From Flavobacterium sp. MDT1-60 (lineage in GTDB: Bacteria; Bacteroidota; Bacteroidia; Flavobacteriales; Flavobacteriaceae), in contig NZ_CP062159.1 in the NCBI RefSeq assembly GCF_014844035.1, positions 3,844,001 to 3,908,000 of the forward strand: a stretch of DNA of 64,000 nt, in the 5' to 3' direction. A model generated the notes under the pieces. The model made no database searches and had not been told where the DNA came from. It was given only the letters and a program-made list of their open reading frames with translations. Position 1 is the stretch's first letter, and every line of letters begins with the position of its first letter. Positions 27,984-36,214 of this stretch are shown here, piece after piece. The position numbers and the translations under genes were made by a program.

Positions 27984-28124
27984 ATGAATATTTCAAATCA
28001 CAAAACTAATGTCGAAGAAAGTGCAAGAACATCTTCCAAAAAAGCAGATTCAAGATCAACTTCTTCAAGAAGTAATGAAAAATCAAGCATTGAGACAAGA
28101 AAATCAGTTCTGATGAAAAAATAA
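27984..28124 (+). CDS. Small Ser/Lys/Arg-rich hypothetical protein
   Basis: A 46-residue ORF with ATG, a purine-rich AAAAAGAAG just upstream, and a composition dominated by Ser, Lys, Arg and Thr (for example RTSSKKADSRSTSSRSNEK). It lies 15 bases before the next small gene in the same direction and about 22 bases behind a TAGATTTG box (27954-27961). Coding status rests on context only. It reads as a disordered basic peptide, with no recognised family. Confidence 0.5.
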   Translation: MNISNHKTNVEESARTSSKKADSRSTSSRSNEKSSIETRKSVLMKK

Positions 28125-28139
28125 TTTAAAACTTATATT

Positions 28140-28442
28140 ATGCTGATACATGAAACCAACGAAGATTTCGGTCGGGACGATCGCAATTTTCATCCGGAAG
28201 AGCAACGCATTAATTGGGAAACTATGTCAAATAGAGACCCTGCAATTAATGAGCCTCTACAATTTGGCCCGGGTACTACTGACCAGACAGATCGTGAAAA
28301 TTATATTGATTCTGGTGATAAGTATCAAAAAGAACAGGATATAGAACCTGGATTTGACCGTCATCTCAATGATGCCTTAAAGAAAGAACTAAACGATTAT
28401 TCAGATGAAGATTTTGATAAAAAAGACAAATCTGATTCTTAA
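28140..28442 (+). CDS. Small acidic hydrophilic protein of unknown function
   Basis: 100 residues, no signal or membrane segment, strongly acidic and rich in Asp, Glu, Asn and Lys (C-terminus KKELNDYSDEDFDKKDKSDS). It is predicted to be disordered. It lies directly after the 46-residue basic ORF, and a 15-bp terminator follows it, so the two form a small unit. Opposite charges suggest they could interact, which is inference only. Confidence 0.75.
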   Translation: MLIHETNEDFGRDDRNFHPEEQRINWETMSNRDPAINEPLQFGPGTTDQTDRENYIDSGDKYQKEQDIEPGFDRHLNDALKKELNDYSDEDFDKKDKSDS

Positions 28443-28482
28443 TTAGAAACTCCATAATCATTTTAAACTGAATATTTATTTC

Positions 28483-28522
28483 ATACAAAAGCTCAATTTT
28501 TCAATTGAGCTTTTGTATTTTT
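28483..28522 (+). terminator. Strong intrinsic terminator
   Basis: A 15-bp perfect stem ATACAAAAGCTCAAT/ATTGAGCTTTTGTAT (28483-28497 with 28504-28518), then TTTT. Confidence 0.9.
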
Positions 28523-28689
28523 AATCAACAGTTCAGGTTTTTGAATGGCAAAACTTCAGGCTGAACAAAGATCACTATCAATATTTACTTAACGCAATTA
28601 TTATAGAAATAATTTTTCAATATAAATAAGTACACTACTAATAAACAAGTAATTAATAACATTTTATTAAAGTATTAAATTAATTAATT

Positions 28690-29295
28690 TTGAAGTTACC
28701 ATTATCCTATTATTTAAATCAAGACGTGATTTTTCTGGCAAAAGATTTGCTCGGAAAAGTGTTATTTACTCAAATTGAAGGACAAATAACTGCAGGCATA
28801 ATTGTAGAAACTGAAGCTTACTTTGGCGAAATAGATAAGGCATCTCATGCCTATGGCGGACGACGCACTAACCGAACCGAAATAATGTACAGCGAAGGCG
28901 GCGTTTCTTATGTGTACTTATGTTATGGAATTCATCATTTGTTTAATGTCGTAACTTCCGTTAAAGGCCAGCCTCACGCGGTTTTAATAAGAGCGATTGA
29001 GCCCTTGATTGGTACAGAAATAATAGAACTAAGACGTAATATGCCTATTAGCAAAAGCGCTATTTCATCTGGTCCGGGATCTGCGGCTAAGGCTCTGGGA
29101 ATTAATAATTCATTTAATCAAAAAGATTTAGGAGGAGAAGAAATCTGGATAGAAGATCATGGCATTCGCTATACAGAAAATGAAATTGTCGCAACCCCCA
29201 GAGTTGGTGTTGGCTATGCGCAGGAAGACGCCTTTTTACCCTGGAGATTCTTCATAAAAGGCAATAAATATGTCAGCAAACCGAATAAGATCTAG
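28690..29295 (+). CDS. mpg: 3-methyladenine DNA glycosylase (AAG/MPG family)
   Basis: 201 residues of the alkyladenine glycosylase fold, which removes alkylated bases from DNA to start base excision repair. Conserved features are LAKDLLGKVLF, IVETEAYFGEIDKASHAYGGRRTNRTEIMYSEGG containing the catalytic Glu, the VYLCYGIHHLFNVV strand, and the GPGSAAKALGI motif. The start is a TTG at 28690: an in-frame TAA lies three codons upstream and no ATG precedes the conserved region, so TTG is the only reasonable choice. It stands alone, between a terminator and a repeat-rich gap. Confidence 0.93.
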   Translation: MKLPLSYYLNQDVIFLAKDLLGKVLFTQIEGQITAGIIVETEAYFGEIDKASHAYGGRRTNRTEIMYSEGGVSYVYLCYGIHHLFNVVTSVKGQPHAVLIRAIEPLIGTEIIELRRNMPISKSAISSGPGSAAKALGINNSFNQKDLGGEEIWIEDHGIRYTENEIVATPRVGVGYAQEDAFLPWRFFIKGNKYVSKPNKI

Positions 29296-29594
29296 ACGCA
29301 AACAACACTAAAGAAACACATCAACAAAACACAATTAATATTCAGAAAAACAATTACTTAAACACGTACTATTGATTTTACTTATAGTGCTTTTTCACCA
29401 AAAAACCACCCCAAATTAGCCTAATTCCGCGTGAATTAACTGCCACGGATTAGACGGATTTAAACGGGTTTACACAGATTATTTTTAATGAAGTTTTTGC
29501 CACAGATTTCACAGATTAAAATGATTTCATCTGCCTTACTCACTATTGCCCACGGATTGCACAGATTAAGAAGGATTAGTTTCTATACGCTTAA

Positions 29595-29656
29595 ATAGCC
29601 ACGAATTCACGAATGATTGCGCTTAGTAATATAAAAATTCGTGAATTCGTGGCTAT
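29595..29656. repeat. Perfect 20-base inverted repeat
   Basis: The arms 29595-29614 and 29637-29656 (core GCCACGAATTCACGAAT and its complement) flank 22 bases. A typical REP-like intergenic palindrome, with no T tail. Confidence 0.85.
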
Positions 29657-29670
29657 CTTTTTTAAAAATC

Positions 29671-29804
29671 AGCGCAAACCCGCCTAAATCCGCGTCATCC
29701 GCGTGCCATAAATTTCAAAGTATAGAAATTAATCCCTTAAATCTATGCAATCTGTGGCAAAAAACCAGCGCAAACCCGCCTAAATCCGCGTCATCTGCGT
29801 GCCA
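29671..29804. repeat. Two 38-base direct repeats
   Basis: 29671-29708 and 29767-29804 are the same 38 bases (starting AGCGCAAACCCGCCTAAATC) apart from one C/T difference, with a 58-base spacer. Confidence 0.85.
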
Positions 29805-29827
29805 TCTCATAAATAAATCATAAAAAA

Positions 29828-29859
29828 TTTGCATAAATGACCAATCGGTCATATATTTG
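29828..29859 (+). promoter_or_regulatory. Promoter of the TetR gene with an operator filling its spacer
   Basis: TTTG (29828-29831), 20 bases, TATATTTG (29852-29859). Inside the spacer lies ATGACCAATCGGTCAT (29837-29852), a palindrome ATGACC-N4-GGTCAT ending in the -7 box. A repressor bound there would block the polymerase, which predicts autoregulation. It also shows that the in-frame ATG at 29837 is operator DNA, not a start codon. Confidence 0.75.
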
Positions 29860-29881
29860 CAGAGTAAAAATGAAAGCTATC

Positions 29882-30469
29882 ATGGCAAAGGGAGAAGAAA
29901 CCAGACAATTCATCATAGAAAAAGCAGCCCCAATCTTTAATACAAAAGGGATTGCAGCAACTTCTATGAGCGATATTATGGAGGCGACCAAACTGTCTAA
30001 AGGCAGCATGTATGTTCATTTTGAAAACAAAGAAGTCCTTGCCTGCGCAGCCGTAGATCACAATATGAAAATATTAACCGATAAATTAATGGTGGAAGTC
30101 TACAAAAGCAAAACAGCAAAAGAAGAGTTATTTACATATATCGATTTCTTCAGCAATGGTGTAAATCCACCTCTAACCGGTGGTTGTCCGTTACTGAATT
30201 TCGGAACAGAAGCTGATGATACCAACCCTGTTGTAAAAGAGAAAATAAATAAAGGTTGTAGTGCAAACCAACAATTATTGGCAAGTATTGTCAATAAAGG
30301 AATTGCGAACGGAGAATTTAAACCGGATTGGAACGCTGAAGAATTTTCAGTTGTTATGTTTGCCATGATGGAAGGCGGTCACCTAATTTCAAGAGTGTCC
30401 GGCAGTAACGAAAAAATGCAAATCATCGTCAAAACCCTCAAAAAAACCATAGAGGAAAACAGCCTCTAA
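29882..30469 (+). CDS. TetR/AcrR family repressor
   Basis: 195 residues from the ATG at 29882 (MAKGEETRQF). The N-terminal helix-turn-helix is IIEKAAPIFNTKGIAATSMSDIMEATKLSKGSMYVHFENKEVL, a full TetR DNA-binding domain; the remainder is a helical ligand domain with a Cys in the GGCPLLNFGTEADD loop. Longer starts at 29837 or 29870 are possible, but 29837 lies inside the operator and 29870 is only about 4 bases behind the predicted transcription start. The gene precedes an SDR oxidoreductase, and the same palindrome occurs between the two, so it probably controls both. Confidence 0.92.
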   Translation: MAKGEETRQFIIEKAAPIFNTKGIAATSMSDIMEATKLSKGSMYVHFENKEVLACAAVDHNMKILTDKLMVEVYKSKTAKEELFTYIDFFSNGVNPPLTGGCPLLNFGTEADDTNPVVKEKINKGCSANQQLLASIVNKGIANGEFKPDWNAEEFSVVMFAMMEGGHLISRVSGSNEKMQIIVKTLKKTIEENSL

Positions 30470-30486
30470 TTTTTTTTATTTAAAAA

Positions 30487-30510
30487 ATGACCTTTCGGTC
30501 ATGTTTTTTC
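30487..30510 (+). promoter_or_regulatory. Second copy of the TetR operator, also a possible terminator hairpin
   Basis: ATGACCTTTCGGTCAT (30487-30502) has the same ATGACC/GGTCAT arms as the operator in the tetR promoter. It is flanked by A and T runs, so the RNA could also form an intrinsic terminator. It lies 17 bases after tetR and 190 bases before the SDR gene. Confidence 0.6.
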
Positions 30511-30692
30511 AAAGATACAAAGGCACAAAGGTGCAGAGATCAATAGTTAACAATGAAGCATATAAACAATTAAACAAAGCTATGTCTCTCTGTGTTTAAA
30601 CACTCTAGCCAACAACAAACGCTTAAACAGTTACACGATTAAACAAATACACAATTAAACAATTTACAATTCACCATTTACAATTCACAATT

Positions 30693-31502
30693 ATGAAAAC
30701 AATTTTAATTTCAGGAGCGTCAAAAGGATTCGGAAGAGCCTGGACAGAAACATTTTTAGCAAAAGGATACAAGGTAGCTGCAACAGCAAGAAATATCGAT
30801 ACCCTGGCCGACTTAAAAGCGCAATACGGAGATGCAATTTTACCTCTTACACTAGACGTAAACAATCGCGCAGAGTCTTTTGCAGTCGTAGAAAAAGTAC
30901 AACAACATTTCGGCGCCATTGATATCCTGATCAACAATGCCGGTTATGCTTTAAACGGTGCAGTTGAAGAAGCTTCAGAACAAGAAGCAAGAGCACAATT
31001 CGAAACCAATTTCTTCGGGACTTTATGGTTAACGCAAGCTGTTTTACCCATCATGAGAAAACAACAAAGCGGTCACATTATTCAGGTTTCTTCTATTTTA
31101 GGAATCGCGACTTTGCCAGTTTTAGGACTTTATAATGCTTCTAAGTTTGCCGTTGAAGGCCTTACTGAAACTTTGGCTTCAGAAGTAAAACAATTTGGAA
31201 TCAACGTAACTTTGGTAGAACCAAATGGCTATTTCACAGATATCTGGGGTAATGGATTCAACAGCGAAAGCATTCCCGCTTATGATGGACTTAAAAAAGC
31301 CATTGCAGAAGGACATGATCCTGATACTTTCGGACAAATTAACGCCACAGTACCGGCCATTATTAAATTGGTCGAAGCGGAAAACCCTCCTCTACGCCTG
31401 TTCTTAGGAAAAGTAGCTTTACCATTCGCCAAACAAACCTACGAACAAAAACTAGCCACCTGGGAAGAATGGGCTGACGTTTCTGTAGCAGCACACGGAT
31501 AA
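30693..31502 (+). CDS. Short-chain dehydrogenase/reductase
   Basis: 269 residues of a classical SDR. The cofactor motif is ILISGASKGFGRAWTETFL (TGxxxGxG-like), with AATARN at the second strand suggesting NADP(H). NNAGYALNGAVEE is the NNAG motif, and the catalytic Ser and Tyr-x-x-x-Lys appear as VSSILGIATLPVLGLYNASKFAVEGL. Substrate unknown. The gene lies downstream of the TetR regulator, with the TetR palindrome repeated between them, so it is the likely target gene. The leader just before its ATG contains short flavobacterial CAATTCAC-type repeats. Confidence 0.94.
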   Translation: MKTILISGASKGFGRAWTETFLAKGYKVAATARNIDTLADLKAQYGDAILPLTLDVNNRAESFAVVEKVQQHFGAIDILINNAGYALNGAVEEASEQEARAQFETNFFGTLWLTQAVLPIMRKQQSGHIIQVSSILGIATLPVLGLYNASKFAVEGLTETLASEVKQFGINVTLVEPNGYFTDIWGNGFNSESIPAYDGLKKAIAEGHDPDTFGQINATVPAIIKLVEAENPPLRLFLGKVALPFAKQTYEQKLATWEEWADVSVAAHG

Positions 31503-31529
31503 TTTATATTCTGATTTTTTAAGTTGATT

Positions 31530-31570
31530 AAAAACGAGATTGTTTCTTTAGGAAATGATCTCGTTTTTTT
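31530..31570 (+). terminator. Intrinsic terminator of the SDR gene
   Basis: Stem AAAAACGAGAT/ATCTCGTTTTT (31530-31540 with 31558-31568) followed by T. The stem is almost the same as that of the terminator at 36215, after the Kai operon. Confidence 0.88.
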
Positions 31571-31737
31571 GGTTTTAGGTTTCAGGTTCAGTCGCAGTCT
31601 CAGTGTGCAGTCACAGTGTGCAGTTTCAGTCACACTGAAAACTGCGACTGCGACTGAAAACTTTATTTTTCCATATTAGATTATTTCTTAAAATAGATTA
31701 TTTCTTACACCTGTTATCAATCAAAGTTTTCAGTTGC

Positions 31738-31957
31738 AGTTTGCAGTCGCAGTTTACAGTCGCAGTTTACAGTCACAGTTTACAGTCACAGTTTACAGTC
31801 ACAGTTTACAGTCACAGTTTACAGTCACAGTTTACAGTCACAGTTTACAGTCACAGTTTACAGTTACGGTTTACAGTTACGGTTTACAGTCACAGTTTTC
31901 AGTCACAGTTTTCAGTCACAGTTTTCAGTCACGGTTTACAGTCACAGTTTACATTTC
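31738..31957. repeat. 13-bp tandem repeat array
   Basis: About 17 copies of the 13-mer GTTTACAGTCACA with small variations (GTTACG, TTTTCAG). Since 13 is not a multiple of 3, all frames stay open over it. A shorter palindromic relative of the same CAGTCGCAGT vocabulary lies at about 31578-31660. Confidence 0.92.
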
Positions 31958-32209
31958 ACAGTTTACATCTAACATCTTGCTTCTTGCATCTAACATCTCA
32001 CATCTAGCTTCTTGCCTCTCACATCTAACATCCACCAATAAACAACATTACATCTTCCCTCTTTTATCTTACATATTTCCCACCTAAAAAACCACCACAC
32101 ATTTCAGTAATTTAACTTTAATTCCGATTATAAAGCAACCAAAGCCCTTATTTTACCATAATTCTTTACAATTTCTTTAAACAGCTGTTAAATCTTTAAT
32201 AAATATTAA

Positions 32210-32239
32210 TTGTCAATTCTGTAAGAAAACGTATATTTG
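32210..32239 (+). promoter_or_regulatory. Promoter of the Kai operon
   Basis: TTG (32210-32212), 19 bases, TATATTTG (32232-32239). The GTG start of kaiC follows 24 bases later, so the leader is short. Confidence 0.7.
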
Positions 32240-32263
32240 AGTAAACAGTATATTTAAATAAAA

Positions 32264-33937
32264 GTGCAAAAAAAATCAAAATCACATAGTTTTATATTCC
32301 CCAAAACTCCAACCGGAGTTGACGGACTGGACGAGATTACAAACGGAGGTTTCCCAAAAGGACGTCCAACTTTAATCTGCGGTGGTGCCGGCTGTGGGAA
32401 GACATTAATGTCCATGCAATTCCTGATTAAAGGAATCACAGAACATAACGAAACCGGGGTCTTCATGTCTTTTGAAGAGCCGTCGGACGACCTTACTTTA
32501 AATGTAAAATCATTAGGTTTTGACATTGAAAAGCTCAAAGCAAACAAAAAACTCGTAGTCGATCACGTTCGTGTCGAAAGATCAGAAATTGAAGAAGCAG
32601 GCGAATACGACTTAGATGGTTTATTCATCCGATTAGCGTACGCCATCGATTCGGTAAAAGCGACCCGTGTAGTATTGGACACTATAGAATCTTTATTCGC
32701 AGGTCTGGACAATCAGGCCATTCTGAGAGCCGAACTTCGACGCTTGTTTCATTGGCTTAAAACCAAAGGTGTAACGGCAATCATTACCGGAGAACGCGGC
32801 GAAGGAACACTTACCCGTCAGGGGTTGGAAGAATACGTTTCAGACTGCGTTATCGTTCTGGACCATCGTGTTATTCAACAGGTTTCGACCAGGAGACTCC
32901 GAATCGTAAAATACAGAGGATCTACGCACGGTACCAACGAATATCCGTTTCTAATTGATGAGGATGGAATTTCGGTATTGCCTATTACTTCTCTAAAATT
33001 GAATAATGAAGTTAGTTCTGAAATTGTTTCGACAGGAGTTCCGGGTTTAAACGATATGTTTTATGGCGGTGGTTTTTATCGCGGCAGTAATATTTTGATT
33101 TCAGGAACAGCGGGAACGGCAAAAACAACCGTCGCCTGTTATTTTGCCAATGAACAATGCGAAAAGGGCGAAAAAACAATCTATTTTGCGTTTGAAGAAT
33201 CGCCGCAACAATTGGTGCGCAATATGAAATCCATTGGCATTGACCTTCAAAAACATATCAAAAAAGGAACTTTGCAAATTCATTCTTCCCGTCCTTCGCT
33301 GAACGGATTAGAGCTGCATTTGCTTACCCTTAGAAAGTTAATTAAAGAGTTCAATCCAACAACCATTATAATTGATCCAATAAGCAATTTGATCACCGTA
33401 GGAAACGAACATGAAGTACGTTCGATGTTGGTAAGGCTTATCGATATGCTAAAAGCGCACAATATAACGGCTCTTTTTACATCTTTAAACAAACAAACCG
33501 ATAATTTCAGGCCTGATCTTGCCGAAGAATCCGTATCTTCATTAGTCGATACCTGGCTCACAGTGCGCGACATGGAAGGAATTGGCGAAAGAAACCGTGG
33601 AATCTTTATTATCAAAGCAAGAGGAATGGGCCATTCCAACCAGGTGAGGGAATTTGTCATTACCGGTAAAGGAATTGAATTACTCGATGTAGAAATAGGG
33701 CCGCAGGGAATCCTTACGGGTACTGCAAGACAAACACACAAATTCAAAAAAACAATATCAGATATTAAGCTTCAGAATGAAATTAGCCGAAAAGACAGGG
33801 AAATTGAGCGCAAGCGCAAAGTTCTGGAAGCCAATATTGAAGCCCTTAGAAATGAATTCGAATCGGCTCAGGAAGAATTAAGTATTCTGAAAGCCACAGA
33901 AGAATTGCAGGAACAACTGTCTTCTAAGAAAAAATAA
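32264..33937 (+). CDS. kaiC: KaiC-family double-domain ATPase/kinase
   Basis: 557 residues with two RecA-like KaiC domains. CI (about 10-250) has Walker A GGAGCGKT (40-47) and the catalytic pair Glu71-Glu72 in [11 protein letters not shown] (about 255-480) has GTAGTAKT (281-288) and Glu311-Glu312 in [15 protein letters not shown]. The cyanobacterial phosphosites Ser431-Thr432 align with Ser425-Ser426 in ESVSSLVDT, so autophosphorylation is possible. In CII the Gly before the P-loop Lys is Ala. The C-terminus (about 495-555) is a charged coiled coil in place of the cyanobacterial KaiA-binding tail. It starts with GTG 24 bases after a good promoter and leads a five-gene operon with two KaiB proteins, a histidine kinase and a receiver. 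A timing or stress-output role is the natural inference. No KaiA is present. Confidence 0.93.
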   Translation: MQKKSKSHSFIFPKTPTGVDGLDEITNGGFPKGRPTLICGGAGCGKTLMSMQFLIKGITEHNETGVFMSFEEPSDDLTLNVKSLGFDIEKLKANKKLVVDHVRVERSEIEEAGEYDLDGLFIRLAYAIDSVKATRVVLDTIESLFAGLDNQAILRAELRRLFHWLKTKGVTAIITGERGEGTLTRQGLEEYVSDCVIVLDHRVIQQVSTRRLRIVKYRGSTHGTNEYPFLIDEDGISVLPITSLKLNNEVSSEIVSTGVPGLNDMFYGGGFYRGSNILISGTAGTAKTTVACYFANEQCEKGEKTIYFAFEESPQQLVRNMKSIGIDLQKHIKKGTLQIHSSRPSLNGLELHLLTLRKLIKEFNPTTIIIDPISNLITVGNEHEVRSMLVRLIDMLKAHNITALFTSLNKQTDNFRPDLAEESVSSLVDTWLTVRDMEGIGERNRGIFIIKARGMGHSNQVREFVITGKGIELLDVEIGPQGILTGTARQTHKFKKTISDIKLQNEISRKDREIERKRKVLEANIEALRNEFESAQEELSILKATEELQEQLSSKKK

Positions 33938-33944
33938 CAACAAG

Positions 33945-34241
33945 ATGAAAAAAGAAGTCGTAGCCGAATGGCAGTTACTGCTCTATATAGCAGGTCAGAC
34001 GCCAAAGTCGATCAAGGCGCTTGAAAATATAAAAAAGTATGCAGAGGAACATCTGGCTGGGAAATACAGCATCGAAATTATCGATTTGCTCAAGAATCCC
34101 CAATTGGCCGAAGGCGACCAGATTTTGGCTGTACCCACATTGGTCAGAAAATTTCCGGAACCTATTCGCAAGATCATTGGTGATCTTTCAAATGAGGAAA
34201 GAGTGCTCGTAGGGCTTAATATCAAACCCGTAAACGCTTAA
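33945..34241 (+). CDS. KaiB-like thioredoxin-fold protein, first copy
   Basis: 98 residues. It has the KaiB core: a beta strand [22 protein letters not shown], a helix, then [40 protein letters not shown], where the cis-proline region AVPTLV and the GDLS motif match KaiB. Cyanobacterial KaiB switches fold to bind the CI ring of KaiC. It lies 7 bases after kaiC and 3 bases before a second KaiB-like gene. The two copies differ enough to suggest separate jobs. Confidence 0.92.
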   Translation: MKKEVVAEWQLLLYIAGQTPKSIKALENIKKYAEEHLAGKYSIEIIDLLKNPQLAEGDQILAVPTLVRKFPEPIRKIIGDLSNEERVLVGLNIKPVNA

Positions 34242-34244
34242 AAA

Positions 34245-34544
34245 ATGGATTATTCAGCTGATGGAACAAATACCACCAAACACAAGTTCATGCTTTTCGT
34301 TTCCGGTATGTCTGTTAAATCAGGACATGCTATCGAAAATTTACGCAGGATATGCGACAAATATCTCAAGGACAACTACGAATTAGAAATCGTAGATATC
34401 AACCGTGACACAGAGTCGGCCATTACACATCAAATTGTGGCGATACCAACTTTAATAAAAATACAGCCTGCTCCCAGACGAATCATCCTCGGAGATTTAT
34501 CAGACCGGGAAAAGGTATTGAGAATACTTAATTTAAGTGAATAG
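34245..34544 (+). CDS. KaiB-like thioredoxin-fold protein, second copy
   Basis: 99 residues with an N-terminal 14-residue hydrophilic extension, then the KaiB fold: KFMLFVSGMSVKSGHAIENLRRICDKYL, LEIVDINRDTESAITHQIVAIPTLIKIQPAPRRIILGDLSDREKVLRIL. By eye, identity to the first copy is about one third. The spacing is 3 bases after the first copy and 2 bases before the kinase start, so the genes are translationally linked. This copy may be the SasA-like sensor input or an alternative KaiC partner; nothing in the sequence decides. Confidence 0.92.
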   Translation: MDYSADGTNTTKHKFMLFVSGMSVKSGHAIENLRRICDKYLKDNYELEIVDINRDTESAITHQIVAIPTLIKIQPAPRRIILGDLSDREKVLRILNLSE

Positions 34545-34546
34545 AT

Positions 34547-35803
34547 TTGATAGTAAACGATAAAAATATAGACTCTTTATTAGCCGAAATTGAATCATTA
34601 AAGGAAAGACTTGATGAATCAAACAATATTATTGATGCTATAAAAGAAGGAGATGTTGATGCCCTGGTCGTCAACACCAACGGAACGCCGCAGCTTTATT
34701 CGCTTGAAACGGCCGATTATACCTATAGGCTGCTTATAGAGAAATTCAGGCAGGGTGCCCTGAGTATTACCAAAAATGGCCTGATCTTATATTGCAACGA
34801 TTTTTTTGCAAAACTGGTCAATATTCCTTCAGAAAAAATCATTGGAAATTACATACAGGAATATTTCGATAATGCCTCGCAATTTGTAACGCTTATTGAA
34901 ACCTTAAAATACGGCCTTAGCACGCACGAAATCTTTTTTAGGACTAATGGTACCGAAAATACTTTTCCGGCCTATATATCGCTCACAGATCTTGAACCTT
35001 CTGTAGATGCGATTGGAATCGTCGTAATCGATTTGACCGAAAAGAAAAAACACGAAGAAGCCTTACTCAAACATCAGCAGGAACTCGAAGGCAAAATCAA
35101 CGAGCTGAACCGAATCAACAGCAATCTCGAAGAATTCATTCACGTGATTTCGCACGATTTAAAAGAACCGCTGCGCAAAATCGTCATGCACAACGGAAAA
35201 ATTGACGGCACCTATTTAAACGGGGTTGACGCCAGATCGATGGAGATCATAAAATTATCCGTTTTGCGACTCAATTCGCTTGTAGATGATTTGGTGCAAT
35301 ACTCGTCGCATACCGCGCAGGAAGAACGTACCGAAATTAATTTGGCCACCGTCATTTCTGAAGTACTAGAAGATCTGGAAGTTACGATCACTGACAAAAA
35401 TGCCGAAATAAAAATCGGAAAACTGCTCGTAATAAAAGCATCCAGAGTGCAAATGCGCCAGCTTTTCTCGAATTTAATATCCAACGCCATTAAATACTGC
35501 AAGACAGACAAACCTCCGGTGATACAAATTTATCAGGCCGACAATTTAGACGTTGAATTACCAAATCAAAATAGTAAATTTGTCAAGATTCAGATCAAAG
35601 ACAACGGTATTGGAATGGAGTCCGGCCATCTTCTTAAGATTTTTACGATTTTTCAGCGCCTGCATGCCCGAAACGAGTATTCAGGAAACGGTATTGGCCT
35701 CGCGATTTGCAAGAAGATTATGGAAAACCACTCCGGAAACATCACAGTTGAAAGTACACTGAACGAAGGGACAACATTTAATCTTTACTTTCCAATTGTA
35801 TAA
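34547..35803 (+). CDS. PAS-domain histidine kinase of the Kai operon
   Basis: 418 residues, soluble. An N-terminal coiled-coil stretch (about 5-45) is followed by a PAS domain (about 60-165: LLIEKFRQGALSITKNGLILYCNDFF) and a second coiled coil leading to HisKA, VISHDLKEPLRKIVMH (phospho-His near residue 205). The HATPase has LFSNLISNAIKYCKTD, IKDNGIGMES and GNGIGLAICKKIM. It would pass phosphate to the receiver encoded next. It has no KaiB-like N-domain, unlike cyanobacterial SasA; the separate KaiB genes upstream may supply the link. The start is the TTG at 34547, two bases after the KaiB stop; no ATG lies in the N-terminal part. Confidence 0.92.
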   Translation: MIVNDKNIDSLLAEIESLKERLDESNNIIDAIKEGDVDALVVNTNGTPQLYSLETADYTYRLLIEKFRQGALSITKNGLILYCNDFFAKLVNIPSEKIIGNYIQEYFDNASQFVTLIETLKYGLSTHEIFFRTNGTENTFPAYISLTDLEPSVDAIGIVVIDLTEKKKHEEALLKHQQELEGKINELNRINSNLEEFIHVISHDLKEPLRKIVMHNGKIDGTYLNGVDARSMEIIKLSVLRLNSLVDDLVQYSSHTAQEERTEINLATVISEVLEDLEVTITDKNAEIKIGKLLVIKASRVQMRQLFSNLISNAIKYCKTDKPPVIQIYQADNLDVELPNQNSKFVKIQIKDNGIGMESGHLLKIFTIFQRLHARNEYSGNGIGLAICKKIMENHSGNITVESTLNEGTTFNLYFPIV

Positions 35804-35804
35804 A

Positions 35805-36206
35805 ATGCCGCAAAAAAACCTCCATATCATCATAGCCGAAGATGACGAAGATGATGCTGATGTAATCTGTGAAATCTTTCACAACAACCCCAATTTCGGA
35901 AAAGTAAGTCTCGTAGCCAATGGCGAAGAACTCCTCCATTTCCTAAAAGATGCGGCCAACGAAAACCCCGACGTAATCCTGACGGATATTAACATGCCCA
36001 TACTCAACGGCATCGAAGCCCTGCAGGAAATTTTAAACCACAACGACCTCAAAAATATTCCCTGCTTTGTCTATTCCACGAGTATAAATCCTTCATACAA
36101 ACAAAAATGCGATGTACTGGGCGTAAAAGGTTATCTCATTAAGCCTTACTCCTACGAGGCTTTCGCCGAAATCCCGAAGACGATTTTAAGTAGTATTGAA
36201 GAGTGA
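35805..36206 (+). CDS. Single-domain response regulator of the Kai operon
   Basis: 133 residues from the ATG at 35805 (an upstream TTG at 35796 lies inside the kinase gene and is less likely). A stand-alone receiver: acidic pocket IIAEDDEDDAD, phospho-acceptor Asp in DVILTDINMPIL (near residue 61), Ser in CFVYSTSI, and Lys in GYLIKPYSY. It has no output domain, so the output must be a protein-protein interaction or a further relay. It starts 1 base after the kinase stop and is followed by an intrinsic terminator that ends the operon. Confidence 0.93.
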   Translation: MPQKNLHIIIAEDDEDDADVICEIFHNNPNFGKVSLVANGEELLHFLKDAANENPDVILTDINMPILNGIEALQEILNHNDLKNIPCFVYSTSINPSYKQKCDVLGVKGYLIKPYSYEAFAEIPKTILSSIEE

Positions 36207-36214
36207 TAAATTAT

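Larger units (their letters stand above)
29296..29836. other. Repeat-rich intergenic region
   Basis: About 540 bases without a real gene, built from short related phrases such as CCACGGATT, CACAGATT and CGCGTCATC. It contains a perfect 20-base inverted repeat and a 38-base direct repeat, listed separately. A 60-codon open frame here consists only of repeat sequence. Confidence 0.7.

Noticed and set aside
29641..29823. 60-codon open frame in the repeat-rich gap
   Set aside because: It consists of two copies of the 38-base direct repeat and has no signal or domain.
29837..29881. Upstream start for the TetR protein at 29837
   Set aside because: That ATG lies in the operator palindrome between the promoter boxes and upstream of the predicted transcription start.
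31738..31957. Possible CRISPR array
   Set aside because: The 13-bp units are directly adjacent with no unique spacers, and no cas genes occur in the window.
31734..32087. Open frames of 88-117 residues over the 13-bp repeat array
   Set aside because: The 13-mer keeps all frames open and yields a 13-residue repeat peptide; no start signals, no homologous domain, purely a consequence of the repeat.
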